Both the position numbers and the translations under genes were made by a program. From the NCBI GenBank assembly GCA_949130495.1, contig OX422211.1:537337372-537401371 (forward strand): a stretch of 64,000 nucleotides of DNA. The letters run 5' to 3'. This DNA is from Sambucus nigra. Taxonomy: Eukaryota; Streptophyta; Magnoliopsida; Dipsacales; Adoxaceae. Positions 35,266-46,578 of this stretch are shown here, one piece after another; position 1 is the stretch's first letter, and each line of letters starts with the position of its first letter. The notes under the pieces were generated by a model. That model worked only from the letters and a program-made list of their open reading frames with translations. It did not search any database and was not told the origin of the DNA.

Positions 35266-37316
35266 TGTAGCACCCCGTATTTTTGACGATGTAAATAATT
35301 ATGTAATTAATTATTATTATTATTATTATGGGAATAAGTATGCGATTAATTATTGTTGTTGGATTAATTAAATTAAAATGTGAGAATTTGTTATTAATCC
35401 GAATTAAAATAATTATTAACCAGCGTGCCAAGGGTTAATACTTATTGTTGAGAATTATTGAATATTACTGTGTGATATGTAATATGGAATTATAACATTT
35501 GATAAATTGTCGAAAGTGAGAAATACGACATTTTGGTAATTTAAGTCTGACACGCGTGTGAGTCGTGTCGGGACTAATTGAATAGAATAAAAAGATAATT
35601 TATTTTTACTAACTCGTATGGTAATTTCGAATGCGTCGTTGAGTCCGAAAGGGTCGAGATAGTCAAAATAGTATACCCGAGTGTTTAGTTTGGGTCTCGG
35701 GGCGATTTTAGGCCTAACCGGCACCCCGAGAGGGCATTATGGTAAATTGTATTTTTGGGCTAAATTAATGGACGAAAATTAAGAGTAATTATGTCATCCA
35801 AGGAAAGTCCATTAGGGTTAAGAAGTTACAGGAAGTTAAGAACGGCTATAGGAGGTGTGAGGGAGAGCTAATTCTAAGAGAAATGGGCCAAGATAACACC
35901 ACGTTGCACAATCACCACCACCGTGTAGATCGGGACAATGGGAACACACCCATACCAATATCACCAATGGATCAGACCATCATATTCGAGGCAACTGTTT
36001 ATTACTTGCTTTATTTTAGCAAAAATCATGCTCATATTAGTGTAGGTGAAATTAATCATGATTTACATATGAATTGGGTGAAAATTGGAGATTTAAATTA
36101 TGATTAAGGAATGGTTTAATTAGTAGTTTAAAGTCCTTCATGTATATGGAGGATTAATCACGGAATTGGATTATATATTGATGAACGAATCTGGATTGAT
36201 TAGGTTTTTTAATTGAAAATTTGGAAACTAGGGTTCATATGAATTAATTTGGTGATTTTAAGTAATTATGATGTTTAATGACGAATTAATGATCCTAGGA
36301 TGTTGGGAATGATTTATAATCCATTAGATGTTGATGGGTATTGATGATGAGGCGTTGGGTGTTGAATCCTTGAGGTTTTTAGGTTCAAAAATGGTAGAAA
36401 ACGCTGAAATTTGGTGAAGAAGACGAAACAGTGGGTCTCGCGCGAAGTCGCGCGAAGTGGTTCAAACGAGATAGGGATCTCGCGCGAAGTGGTTTGAATG
36501 ACATATGGAAGTGGTTCAAACGATATGGGGATCTTGTGCGAAGTGGTTCGAATGACATGTGGAAGTGGTTCGAGCGACATGTCATTCTGGTTCGAACGAC
36601 ATGTCATTCTGCTTCAAACGACATATCATCTGGTTCGAGCGATAGAAGGAATTTTCTGAAATTTTCTTAGAGTCCAGTTTTGTAGTTACCAATTTAAGAG
36701 CCAGTTTTAAATACTTGCTAAATATTTTTTACACATCGGGATGTGACCCTTTTCTTGTATCTCTTCTCTCTTTTTCTATATATATGTACTATATCAGGTG
36801 CTCAGCCACAGGAGTATCAGATTTAGAGATTTGGATTGCTTGACGTGCTGCAGCTGTTGTGGAAGCTGTAGGTCTTTGTAGTAGATGCATCTATCTTTCC
36901 ATTTTAGATTTGGATTTAGGGCATATGTCGCCCACTTCTGGTTCCTTCATCGGAGATATTGTATTCAGTTTAGTTTATGGTTTGGAGTTTTAAACTGGGA
37001 GTTTGACCCAGTCTTATTTAGTTCAGTATTTGATTCTTGTTCAGTATTTATTATATTCCTGTGTATGTTGATGGTTTATAATTTATTATTGGATTGTTAT
37101 GGAGTTAAATGGTTTATATTTTAAGGGTTAATGAAAATGGAATTTACTTGGTTTTACTAAATGGGAAATGTTTTGACACCTAACTTAATTTTATATTAGG
37201 TGATTAATATGTTAAAAAGTTTTTCGATAGTGATGCTAAGAATGAACCAACTGAATATCCTGTTTTGAATTAGTAGATGACTGATCACCCTATATTTAAT
37301 TGGTCGGGGTGTCACA
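35266..37316 (+). repeat. Tekay-B 3' LTR with about 970-bp internal deletion
   Basis: It matches the 5' LTR up to about 36697 (GTTACCAATTTA) and again from AAGAGCCAG. The deleted part corresponds to about 29828-30790 of the 5' LTR and includes the 47-bp repeats. TTTA occurs at both break points, consistent with a microhomology-mediated deletion. Confidence 0.9.
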
Positions 37317-37321
37317 GTTTT

Positions 37322-37740
37322 CTCCTGATGGTCACGGTGCATATTGAGCATGTTATTTCCGACGAATCCATCAACAAATGATTTGAGGGCATGTCTGGCT
37401 CTGTTGTCCACGATTATGTCGATGTTGGGAAATGGGTAATTATCTTTTAGGGATACTTTATTATAATCCTGTTATTCGATGCACATGCGGACTTTTCCTC
37501 ATGACTTCGGCACAGGGATGATATTAGTGAGCCATACTGGGTATTTGAATACGCGAATGAAACCTGCATTTAATTTTTTGACCACTTCTCCTTTTAACCT
37601 TGAGCGACCATTATGTACCGAGTTTCCATAGCTTTTGTTTGACTCGCTTATGTTCTGGGAATGTCGGGATCTCATGCTGATCTATGTTCGGGTCAATGTC
37701 GAGCATATCATCGAAGAACCGTGCCAAGATGTCCATGGAC
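37322..37740 (-). pseudogene. Tat-lineage reverse transcriptase fragment, right part
   Basis: This continues the RT of 28069-28416 upstream across Tekay-B. It has KVRMCIE, YPFPNIDIIVDNRARHALKS, FVDGFVGNN and, further upstream, VKQKLWKLGT. It aligns with 51665-52090 of the Tat element. Similarity stops near 37740. Multiple stops and small indels show it is old. Confidence 0.85.
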
Positions 37741-38229
37741 AGCAGGCCGCTGGTTCAGCCTCTTCCCAGAAAGCCTATCTATATTACATCTACGAGTGAA
37801 CCTGTTTCATAAGTTTCCTCTTCATTGCTTGTATTTACTGATCTATCTTTGTTTTTTTTCTTTCTTTTTTATCACTTGGTCTTGTCTTTATAAGCTATTT
37901 GTTAGCAAGCTTGACTGAGCACCCTGGCAACCTCTGCAGTCAATCTGAGCCCTTCTCCCCCTCCTAGGTTTCAGGTACTTAGCTATTCTTTCCTTGATTT
38001 TTACATCCTGTTTTGCCTTTACTCCAGTCTAACTACAACTCACTTCTTGCTTGTTTACTCTTCAGGCCAGTGTCATAACTACAACATCAACTATTTATGC
38101 GATCGACATTAAGGTGAGCAGCTCAGTTTCCACTCCACCTCAGGTATTTGCTTTCTTCTCTTAAACTTTCTATACTTGTGGTTTTTTTTATATGAGAACA
38201 TCTTGGTGACTGAGGGTGAAAAGTAGCAT
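37741..38229. other. Unassigned segment between Tat fragment and Athila-2
   Basis: No element or protein family is recognised. The plus strand has pyrimidine tracts followed by AG (for example TTTACTCTTCAG before GCCAGTGTC at about 38066) and GT-type sites (AAGGTGAGC at about 38110, CAGGTATTTG at about 38144). It looks like intron-exon sequence with very short exons. It may be a captured gene piece or an unrecognised part of a retroelement. Confidence 0.35.
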
Positions 38230-40185
38230 GTAGGCAGCACGTCGATCGTTGTATTCTGTTCACCACCTTAATACAAAAACCTAAACATATGACTAAACTC
38301 ATTTAAGGAAGTACAGCGGCCAAGTTCGGGTATCGAAAAATCCATAGAGACTAGTGCTGGAATTTACTTGGTCTAATATTTCTAGAATAAAAGTTAATTT
38401 TCTAATTAAAAAGAAAGAAAAGGTAAATTAGGCATGAGTGTATTTAAACTATGTTAACAAAAGAATAAAAACTATAGGATGCGTCGGATATCCCTCACCC
38501 TGAGTTAATTAGTATAAAATGGTTACATGGGTTCACGAAATATTAAGATTGAGTCTCGTTTCGTTAATTAACTAAATCAAGAGTTGTCACACCTCTAAAC
38601 TCGAATAAAAGACTAATATGATTTTGGCATCAACATATACCCCAAAAATTACACATGCAAGGTCGTAAATACGGAGCATACATGATATACCCAGTTAAAT
38701 TTCATAGTCATAATAATTAGGATAACCCACTCGAAATAAACTCGTGAGAAATCATCACCAAAGCAAAGCAAACAAACAATATGAAGTGAGTTCAATCCGA
38801 CACAACCTAATCTAATTTAGCTGCTACACATGATTAAAAGTATTAAATAAAATCAACTACTTAATTAAAGCACACTAATTAAATTAACACTAATTAAATT
38901 AACAACACAATTAATCTAGGTAAGAAATAATAAATAAAGTATGGAATAAAAATGAACACAGATAAGAAATGCAGGCAAAAATGATAATAAATAGTAAACT
39001 TACATTAATGGAGGAATTATTCAAAGTGGTAGGAGTGGAGTGAGCTCCAATAATGAAAACCCCCAAATAGCAAAACCTAGGTCTAAACTAATTAAGAGAA
39101 CAAAAAAAATGAGATATTATGAGAGAGAGTTTTTCCAAAAAAAAAAAGGAAGTCTTATATACTAAGTTACAAGTAAAAGAAGTAAAAAAAGGAAAAGGAA
39201 AAAGAAAAAGGAAATGGGATAGCAGCAAAATTCGGCCAAAAGAAGGGGGACGAATCGATTCGCAAATGAGCGAATTGATTCGAAAATGGTGACCTGCTAC
39301 ACTGCCTCAATGCGAATCGATTCGCATTGGGATGAACCGATTCGCCAATATAAACCCAACTTTCTGCTTCTCTTTGCACAAGCCAAACCCACCATGTATA
39401 TGATCAAGTCGAGACCAAACAAAACTAGCATATGGGTATAACTCGAAACCCAACCCCACCATCGTGTATAAGCCGAGACCATAGCAATTGCATGGATGAC
39501 CAAAGACAGCTCTAAATGGCCATTATAGCCAAGACACATTTCCAAGCTCCACAACCTCCATTAGTGGCCAAAGCTATGAAAATACCAAAGTGGTTACTCC
39601 AAAAACCCGAGCCAACTGACCCGCAACTATGTCCACACGCACCCCAAGATCCAATTTCGAACAAAAGGCTCCAATTTCGGACGAAATAAAAACTCGAGCA
39701 TGGCACCCAAATCGACCATGGATGTTTTCTACAAAAGTGGGTTAAAAGAGAAAAGGTACATGGAGGAAATTAATTAGAATGTTAGTATAATAATAAAATA
39801 TTAAATAAATACGTTATAATTCTTCCCCGATTAAAGCTTCGTGGAATGTTCATTTGGAGTCCGATTCGAGCACCGTTCAGGGACACGCAAATCTTGTCCC
39901 GAGAGCTACAACTTTTGTGAAGACTTTGGTCAAATATACGAAAGTGTGAAATTACAAAAATGTCCCTAAACTTGCGAACTTTTACGAAACTTTACCAAAA
40001 TGCGACAAAACTTCATACTAAGCACCGTAACACTAAAAAAACACACAATAATACCTCAAATAACATGTTAGCATATATAACGGATATTGTCCCATTTATG
40101 AGCATAATTATAGCAATTACAGTACCAGAGGGGGCTAAAACTGCATAAGTTAACGGGTGGAAAATGTAATATTCATGATGTGTCA
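38230..40185 (-). repeat. Athila-2 3' LTR
   Basis: The plus-strand right end is GATGTGTCA at 40185, abutting the polypurine tract. The left end is approximate (a TG at 38230 is one candidate). CAAGTTCGGGTATCG and CCATAGAGACTAG at about 38320-38355 match the AAGTCGGGATCGTATCCACA region of the Athila-1 LTR. A palindrome cluster lies at 39243-39345. Confidence 0.7.
39243..39345. repeat. CGAATCGATTCG palindrome cluster in Athila-2 LTR
   Basis: About five CGAATCGATTCG-like units are separated by 15-25 bp. It is the counterpart of the GATCGGTCCG cluster of Athila-1. Confidence 0.8.
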
Positions 40186-40200
40186 CACCCCCTAACTTAG
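40186..40200 (-). other. Athila-2 polypurine tract
   Basis: On the minus strand CTAAGTTAGGGGGTG abuts the 3' LTR start TGACACATC. Confidence 0.82.
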
Positions 40201-40497
40201 ACATTTCTAGTCCCTAGAAATGAAATCAAAAACTATAAGCACTATAAGAAAACCATAAAACAGGAAATATATACAAAATTGATAAAAAGATAAAATCCAC
40301 TTTCGCGGGCGAATGATTGCATTTACCGTATGCAATAAGCCGTTAAACCCCTAGGTTACTCTAGCGGATGAGTGTCGTCTCGTGAGGATTTTCAGGGATG
40401 AAACCCATAAACATCATATGGTTTCCTCAAAATATGACCAAAACAACATGCGACAAGCCCAATAATACGAAAAAGATTTCATCCACATTATTAGCAC
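40201..40497 (-). other. Athila-2 3' UTR, left part
   Basis: This is non-coding sequence homologous to 9200-9420 of Athila-1. It ends with AGCAC (40493-40497), the target duplication of the Tat element. Confidence 0.75.
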
Positions 40498-42584
40498 TGT
40501 GGCCATCCCCAATCCTCGTCGTGCGGGCGGGCATGTGGAGTAAAGGATCCTTTGGGTCCCGCGCGTCCCTCTTCGGAGCGCTTTGGCTGGCGTCGTTTGA
40601 GATGTGGTGTAAAAATATAGAGAGATTCAGAGTCTCCAGTCTATTTTACTCAAAATAGAAAAAAGGGGAAACCACCCCGAGGGATGGCATCCAAAGACAT
40701 ACTGGTGCGTGCGAAACCAAAATGATTCGAGAAGGGTTCTGAGGCTTAGTTACGAAATGGGAAGGTGTTAGGCACCCATTTCTCCCTTTCGATCTCTCAG
40801 GGATATTTGTTATTTTCCTTTATATTTCCCCCCGTGATATGTGTGCATGTATATATATAGAATAGAGGTAGGAATCCTCGACTTGTATCATGGAAAAGAT
40901 AAAGCGAGTCATCCGTATGAAGATATAAGAATAATATTAGAAAAATAAGATTTACGCGATTACCCCTACGTTGATCATTATAATGGAACGATAACGCATA
41001 TGGGGTAATGCATCACTAAGGGAAAGTATATAGAATATCACGAAAATGGATTTAGAGAAGATAGAAAATGAGAGAAAAAATGAGAAAAAGGACTCTAGTC
41101 TCGGGTTTGACCCCGAGATGCCTACGTAGCCTATAAAGGCATCAAAGTCCAAGTAGTTCTCATACAAAATGAGGGGTGGGGTTTATCCCATAAATCCAAA
41201 TGGGGAATCTCTTATTTGTAAGTGTGTGTGTGTGTGTGTAGAAAAAAGTATTTTAGTTGTGAGAAAAGTGTGAAAAAAATGTGAGAATCCCTACTTGGAA
41301 TTTATGAACAAACCCTCTTTTTCTTATTTTTTGGGTTTTATGAAAATAAAATATGTACAAAAATACTAAATAAAAAGTATATTAGGATGTGTGAGATGAG
41401 ATAATAAAAGTTCTAAATAAGAAAACAAGTTATTGGGAATTTAAGTGAATTTAAGAGAGAGTTTGAAAAAGTTGAACCTTCTTGAAGATCTTGAGCTTGA
41501 TCTTGAATGTTGGAGAGTAGCCCTTGCACTTGGATGATGATGGAGAGTGTCTAATTCACCAAGTTTGATGAAAAGGATGATGAAAAGTGAAGGTAAAAAA
41601 GAATTTTGGAAGTTGAAATCACGCTGCCTTTGAGAGAGGTTTCTGGGATTCGTTCAGAGAGATTTTTATCAGATTTGGGATCCCCTTGAACATGAGGTGA
41701 AGGCCTCCTTTTATAGGCCCAAGTAGGTGCCTATAGCCATATATCTCTTCCTTCCTATCTATAGGTGCCGATAGGTAGGGTCTGGAACCTGCCATTTGGC
41801 AGTGTGCTTCAGGATTTTCCAAAAAATCGGTCGCCGAGGGCAAACCATTAGCCAGAATTGCGCATGGGGTATACCGTTGGAAAGATAATTCAGAGACCTT
41901 TGAAAGTCCTTTGGACCACTACAAGGTTTGGGAGTTGACTTTGGGTCAAATATGGCTCTAAAGCATTTGTCGGTCCATTGGACGGGAAATCGTTCGGACG
42001 CAAACGGATCGTTCGTCCGCATGGTAAGTCCGAATCATACACAGGGCAGACCATTGGAAAGGTTAGGAGATGTACTTAGACATTCCAAAGAATTTGACCC
42101 GGTTTGGAGAGTTGACTTTGATCAACCGAGCCCGAGAAGCGTTCGGTGACCTCCCAGAGTCAAACGGATCGTTCGTTCGCATGGAAAGTCAGAATTGCAC
42201 ACGGGACGGACCGTTGGAAATGGTATTCAGTGACCTTTGAATATTCATTCAGACTCAGTTGAGATAAAGAGTTAACTTAGGTCAAATAGAGCCCGAGAGC
42301 GCCCGGTGGCCTCTAGGTCAAGTTTCGGACGCAAACGGATCATTCGTACGCATGGTAAGTCGGAATCGCGCACGCGGTGGACCGTTGGAAAGGGTATTCA
42401 GTGTATTTTAAAGATTCATTCAATCTCAATCGAGATGAAGAGTTTGACTTTTGGGTCAAATTGAGCTGGGGAGCGCTCGATGGCCTCCAGGTCAGTACTC
42501 GGGACATGACCTGGGTTTATGGTGATGAAGGGAGGTACTAGAGACCTAAGGAGAGTTAGGGGATAACAGAATGGGGTGTCTACA
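40498..42584 (-). repeat. Tat 3' LTR
   Basis: Plus-strand bases begin TGTGGCCATCCCC and end GGTGTCTACA. About 2087 bp. It contains a TCTCGGG/CCCGAGA hairpin followed by GCCTACGTAGCC (41098-41130), a (GT)n run near 41220, and CGGATCGTTCG-type repeats at 41980-42360. It is visibly more diverged from its partner than the Tekay-A or Athila-1 LTR pairs are from theirs. Confidence 0.9.
41980..42360. repeat. GGACGCAAACGGATCGTTCG repeats in the Tat LTR
   Basis: Three units, roughly 150-180 bp apart, combine AAACGGATC(G/A)TTCGT-CGCATGG, AAGTC-GAAT, a CACGGG- or CACGCGG-type word and GACC(G/A)TTGGAAAG. The right LTR has the same series at about 61370-61770. Confidence 0.8.
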
Positions 42585-42597
42585 GAGCCCCTTGATG
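42585..42597 (-). other. Tat polypurine tract
   Basis: On the minus strand CCATCAAGGGGCTC abuts the 3' LTR start TGTAGACACC. It is purine-rich but short. Confidence 0.65.
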
Positions 42598-42879
42598 GGT
42601 TAGTTTGGAACAAATGATGACCGTCGAATAGACACCACATGATGCCTTTGAGGGAGTATGACTGATTCAGAGGGTCGAGGCCCACTCTGAGGACCTAAGG
42701 AGTGTGCTGGGGATGAATGACGATCGGAGGTTTAGGTCAATTCTGAGGACCTGAAGTGGTGTTGGGGGGGTGACCAATTCTGCGGGTCAAAGCTAAATCT
42801 GTTGCCTTAAGTGATGAGGGTGACCGATTATGCGGGTCAAAAGCCTATTCTGCGGGCTTAGGGTGAAGATTAAGTACCC
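42598..42879. other. Degenerate edge of the 80-bp array
   Basis: Scattered AGGTCAATTCTGAGGACC and GACCAATTCTGCGGGTCA-like words are recognisable diverged relatives of the tandem units that follow. No gene. Confidence 0.6.
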
Positions 42880-43863
42880 GAGGTCAATTCTGACCTAAGA
42901 GTGGTGACGACCAAGGACCAAGGTCAATTCTAACCTAACTCAGGTGACGATCCAAGACCGAGGTCAATTCTGACCCAAGAGTGGTGACGACCAAGGACCG
43001 AGGTCAATTTTGACCTAACTCAGGTGACGATCCAAGATCAGGGCCAATTCTGACCCAAGAGTGGTGATGACCGAGGACCGAGGTCAATTGTGACCTAACT
43101 CAGGTGATGATCCAAGATCAGGGCCAATTCTGACCCAAGAGTGGTGATGATCGAGGACCGAGGTCAATTCTAACCTAACTCAGGTGATGATCTAAGACCG
43201 GGGCCAATTCTGACCCAAGAGTGGTGAGAACCGAGGACCGAGGTCAATTCTGACCTAACTCAGGTGACGATCCAATATCGGGACCAATTCTTACCCAAGA
43301 GTGGTGACGACTGAGGACCGAGGTCAATTCTGACCTAACTCAAATGACGATCCAAGACCGGGGCCAATTCTGACCCAAGAGTGGTGATGACCGAGGACTG
43401 AGGTCAATTCTGGCCTAACTAAGGTGATTATCCAAGACCAGGGCCAATTCTGACCCAAGAGTGGTGACGACCGAGGATCGAGGTCAATTCTGACCTAACT
43501 CGGGTGATGATCCAAGATCGGGGGCAATTCTGACCCAAGAGTGGTGACGACCAAGAACCGAGGTCAATCCTAACCTAACTCAGGTGACGATCCAAGATCG
43601 GGGCCAATTCTGACCCAAGAGTGGTAACGACCGAGGACCGAGGTCAATTCTAACCTAACTCAGGTGACGATCCAAGATCGGGGCCAATTCTGACCCAAGA
43701 GTGGTGGCGACCAAGGATCGAGGTCAATTCTGACCTAACTCAGGCGATAATCTAAGACCGGGGCCAATTCTGACCCAAGAGTTGTGATGACCGTGGATCG
43801 AGGTCAATTTTGACCTAACTCAGGTGACGATCCAAGACCGGGGCCAATTCTGACCCAAGAGTG
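42880..43863. repeat. 80-bp tandem array (about 12 units)
   Basis: CAGGTGACGATCCAAGA recurs at 43021, 43101, 43181 and 43261, giving an 80-bp period over nearly 1 kb. Each unit is a dimer of two 40-bp halves, one with GGTCAATTCTGACCTAACTC and one with GGCCAATTCTGACCCAAGAG. Units differ at a few positions each. It lies in the element's 3' UTR, the region of Tat-lineage elements known to hold hypervariable tandem repeats that can seed satellites. Confidence 0.93.
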
Positions 43864-44360
43864 GATAAAGATTGGATTTTGATTCTGCTGGAGAAGAGTT
43901 TTGTGATTTTTATCTGAGCTGGGGAGTTGATAGCTGGTGAAACTTTTAGGAGACCTCGCAGGGGGGAACAAACTATTTTGGGTGCTGTAGGAGAATTTCG
44001 CTGGGGAAGTGATCAGATGATCCTTAGGGATCCTCCGGAGCTTTGCCGGGAGGAGTTTTCACTTGGTTTTTGAGGTTTTCACTGGGGAAGAGGGGTTCTG
44101 CCTGAGGGAATGTGAAATTTTCTTGGTGAAAAGGCTTTAAATCCTTCCTGGGATTTTTAGGAATTTTGGGGGGATTTTTTGAGACTTTCTGGTATATTCT
44201 GGGAATTTCTGGACGAAATTTAAGGGGGGTGCCGGTCGGCATAGTATGAAGGGTGCCATTCGGTAGTGGCACGGATTTTTGAGCTACCTCCGGAAGGCAA
44301 GGGGTCAGTGCCGATCGGTATGGTAGGGTGAGGTGTCGATCGGCATGGCGCTTGGCATCC
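43864..44360 (+). promoter_or_regulatory. Upstream region of antisense gene 1, with GCCGATCGGC dyads
   Basis: Four related dyads lie just upstream of the TATA box: GCCGGTCGGC (44231), GCCATTCGGT (44254), TGCCGATCGGTA (44309) and TCGATCGGCATGG (about 44335). The same palindrome family precedes antisense gene 2. A role as protein-binding sites is inferred. Confidence 0.6.
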
Positions 44361-44370
44361 TATATAAAGG
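44361..44370 (+). promoter_or_regulatory. TATA box of antisense gene 1
   Basis: TATATAAAGG lies about 100 bp upstream of the ATG at 44463. A CT-rich leader (TTTCTCTCTCTCTGC) sits between them, as in many plant 5' UTRs. Confidence 0.7.
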
Positions 44371-44462
44371 GGGTGAATCCCCTCATTTTTTCACAGCTTC
44401 TTTTACTTTCTCTCTCTCTGCAATTCTTCTGTAAATCGTTCTATCATTTCTATCTTCAAGAA

Positions 44463-46578
44463 ATGGCCACTTTTATGAGCACTGCACCACCGGGAGTGGT
44501 TGACCGTTGATGATTGGGCGAATGTGGAGTGGAGGGCTAGGGCGCCTCTTGCTTTGGGGAGTGAGAACTCCTTTGATGCGTTTGAGCTTATTGCGGATGA
44601 GCGGACCTTGCTGTGGGAGCCATCGTGTCATCGCTCTTCGAAAGTGAGTCCCAATGGTTATGTAAGTAACCCGAACTTTGGCATTCTTCTCTTTTTGGTG
44701 ATTTTTCTTTCTTTCTTGACCTTTGATGAGACTTTTCTTTTTGCCAGTCTTATATTTCTTTGAAGAACATGCGTGCCCGTGGGACAACGGGGCTCAAGGA
44801 TGTCTGGGAGCATCTCCCACCTTTTGTGTGTTGGATGGTATCATCAGCGGGTTTTGGGCGGTTGGCATCGGCGCTGGATGAGACGCCTCGTTCGACAGTG
44901 GTCCTGTGCGCTTTGGGAGAGAGGTGGTGGGACACTACCCACACCTTTCATTTTGGATTTGAGGAAATGACGGTGACTCCTATAGACGTGCAACAACTGC
45001 TGGGGATGGATTGTGATGGAGAGCAGATAGAGGTGGATCGCTCTTTATAGGTGAGACCAGAGGCAGTGCATGCGGCACTTAGTGATGTAGGGAGGATAGT
45101 TTCTGGGGATTCAATCCGGTTGTCCCTGCTGAAGGATGTTCTGCTGAGCAGGGTGATTGATGTGGAGAACGGGTTGAAAGTGAGGCAGATGGACCGATTA
45201 TTCATTCTGCTGGTATCGGGAGGCTTCATGGTGGCATCGAGCGGCGATGTCGTTCATTTATGGTTTCTATCATACTTGAGGATGTTTTCGAACATCCCTT
45301 TCTATGATTTGGGGAGTCTGACCTTGGTGACCCTTTGCTTTTCTCTGAATGCATTCAGCCAGTGCTGCCGGCAGACTTTTACTACCGCCACGTCCCTTCT
45401 TGAGGTATTCCTCAGTTTGTGTATTTTTTTTCATGCATTCGCATTTTCCTTTCATGCACTCGCATTTTCCTTTCATGCATCTATTTTTGCTTGCGAATGC
45501 AGACGTGGTTCTATGAGGTGTTTGGGTGCAATACCCCGCTAATTGGTTTGAAGGACGACACTGTTGGGGACTTATGTCGATTGTATCGATGGCATAAGGC
45601 TAATCGACAGTCGAAGGGATCTCTTTCCCTGGAGGCGGTGCGTCAGGTCTTGAATGACCTGACCAGTGGTAGCATAAGACTCTTTCCATTTCAATCTTGG
45701 TTTTTTCTCCTTCTGATCTTGTATTGATTTATGCTCGCTCAAAGATTTTCAGGTGATCTTTTTCCCATGGGGAACATCCATTCAGGATGCGGGGGTGACC
45801 GAGGTGAACGCGCAGATGAGGCGTTTGCTGGTGCATGAGTTCGACCATTCCTGGTACCTCGAGGAGAGGGTGGTTCATCAGATTGCTGAGGAGGAGGAGG
45901 TGGTGGTACCATCCACGCATCCTCCTACGTTTATGAGGCAAGAACGACTGATGTTGGAGGATGAGAGGATCATGGCGATGATCGGCGAGTCCTACTTGCT
46001 ATACATCGATACGGCTGCTCCGTATGACTATATAGATTTTGTGATGATCTGGTTGATGGCGCCACGCATATATGATGCACTGCCCTTCCCTCCTACGGGT
46101 TCGAGTCGGGCGGTGGGATCTTCCCACAATGGCGGCGGTTCGCCGGCATCTGCGGCGGGGTCTCCTTTTGTGCGGTTGCATACCCCTTCGTACAACATTC
46201 GGCGGGCTGATGGAGGGATAGTGCCTATGCTACACCATCCTCATGCGATGGATCCGAAGGAGTTGGGTTTGACAGAGGAGGTCCTCCTACCTACGGTATA
46301 CCTTTTTGTTCCTCTCTTTCTTTCTTTTCTGTTTTGGTCATCTCTGTTTTGATACTGATTTCACTTTTTTCTTACAGCAAGTCCAGGTGTCGACCACTTG
46401 GCTAAGGGACATCAGAGACTGGATTTCTTCGGCGATTGCCCATATTCGGGACGCAGTTCCTGTCCCTTCTTGCTTGGTGCCATATGCTTCGTTCGGAGAG
46501 GACTCGAGCTCGGGTAGTGGTGGGGCGTCGTCTCGCCGTAGGGGGAAGAGAGCACATCGTAGGGGTGGAAGCTCTTAA
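44463..46578 (+). pseudogene. Antisense gene 1: plant mobile domain (PMD)-like, multi-exon
   Basis: The gene is on the plus strand, opposite to the retroelement's own genes. Likely exons: 44463-44643 (or 44661), 44748-45404, 45503 to about 45668, 45753-46295, 46378-46578. Introns show GT...AG ends with pyrimidine tracts (TTTTTGCCAG, GCGAATGCAG, GATTTTCAG, TTCTTACAG). Exon 2 encodes VSSAGFGRLASALDETP, ALGERWWDTTHTFHFGFEEM and TVTPIDVQQLLGMDCDGEQ. This matches the plant mobile domain (PF10536) of the MAIN/MAIL family and its retrotransposon-borne relatives. The last exon ends in a basic Ser/Arg/Gly tail. Defects are a frame slip in exon 1 after the ATG, an in-frame TAG at 45048-45050, and an uncertain exon 3-4 junction. 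The domain's biochemical role is not established, so none is claimed here. Confidence 0.78.

Larger units (their letters stand above)
28417..37316 (+). mobile_element. Tekay-B: defective Tekay/Del-type LTR element
   Basis: The 5' LTR is 28417-31419 (3003 bp) and the 3' LTR 35266-37316 (2051 bp, internally deleted). They are flanked by GTTTT (28412-28416 and 37317-37321). A tRNA-iMet primer site follows the 5' LTR. The 3.8-kb interior has no readable gag or pol. It is inserted in the Tat RT fragment. Its LTR resembles those of Tekay-A and the solo LTR in its ends, overall layout and several shared blocks, but is a separate subfamily. Confidence 0.9.

Noticed and set aside
42880..43863. Regularly spaced repeats that could suggest a CRISPR array
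   Set aside because: Units are contiguous with no unique spacers, the period is 80 bp made of two related halves, there are no cas genes, and the context is a plant retroelement.
45270..45476. Minus-strand frame with repeated MKGKCEC units
   Set aside because: It is the complement of a small direct repeat (CATGCA-TCGCATTTTCCTTT) in the second intron of antisense gene 1.
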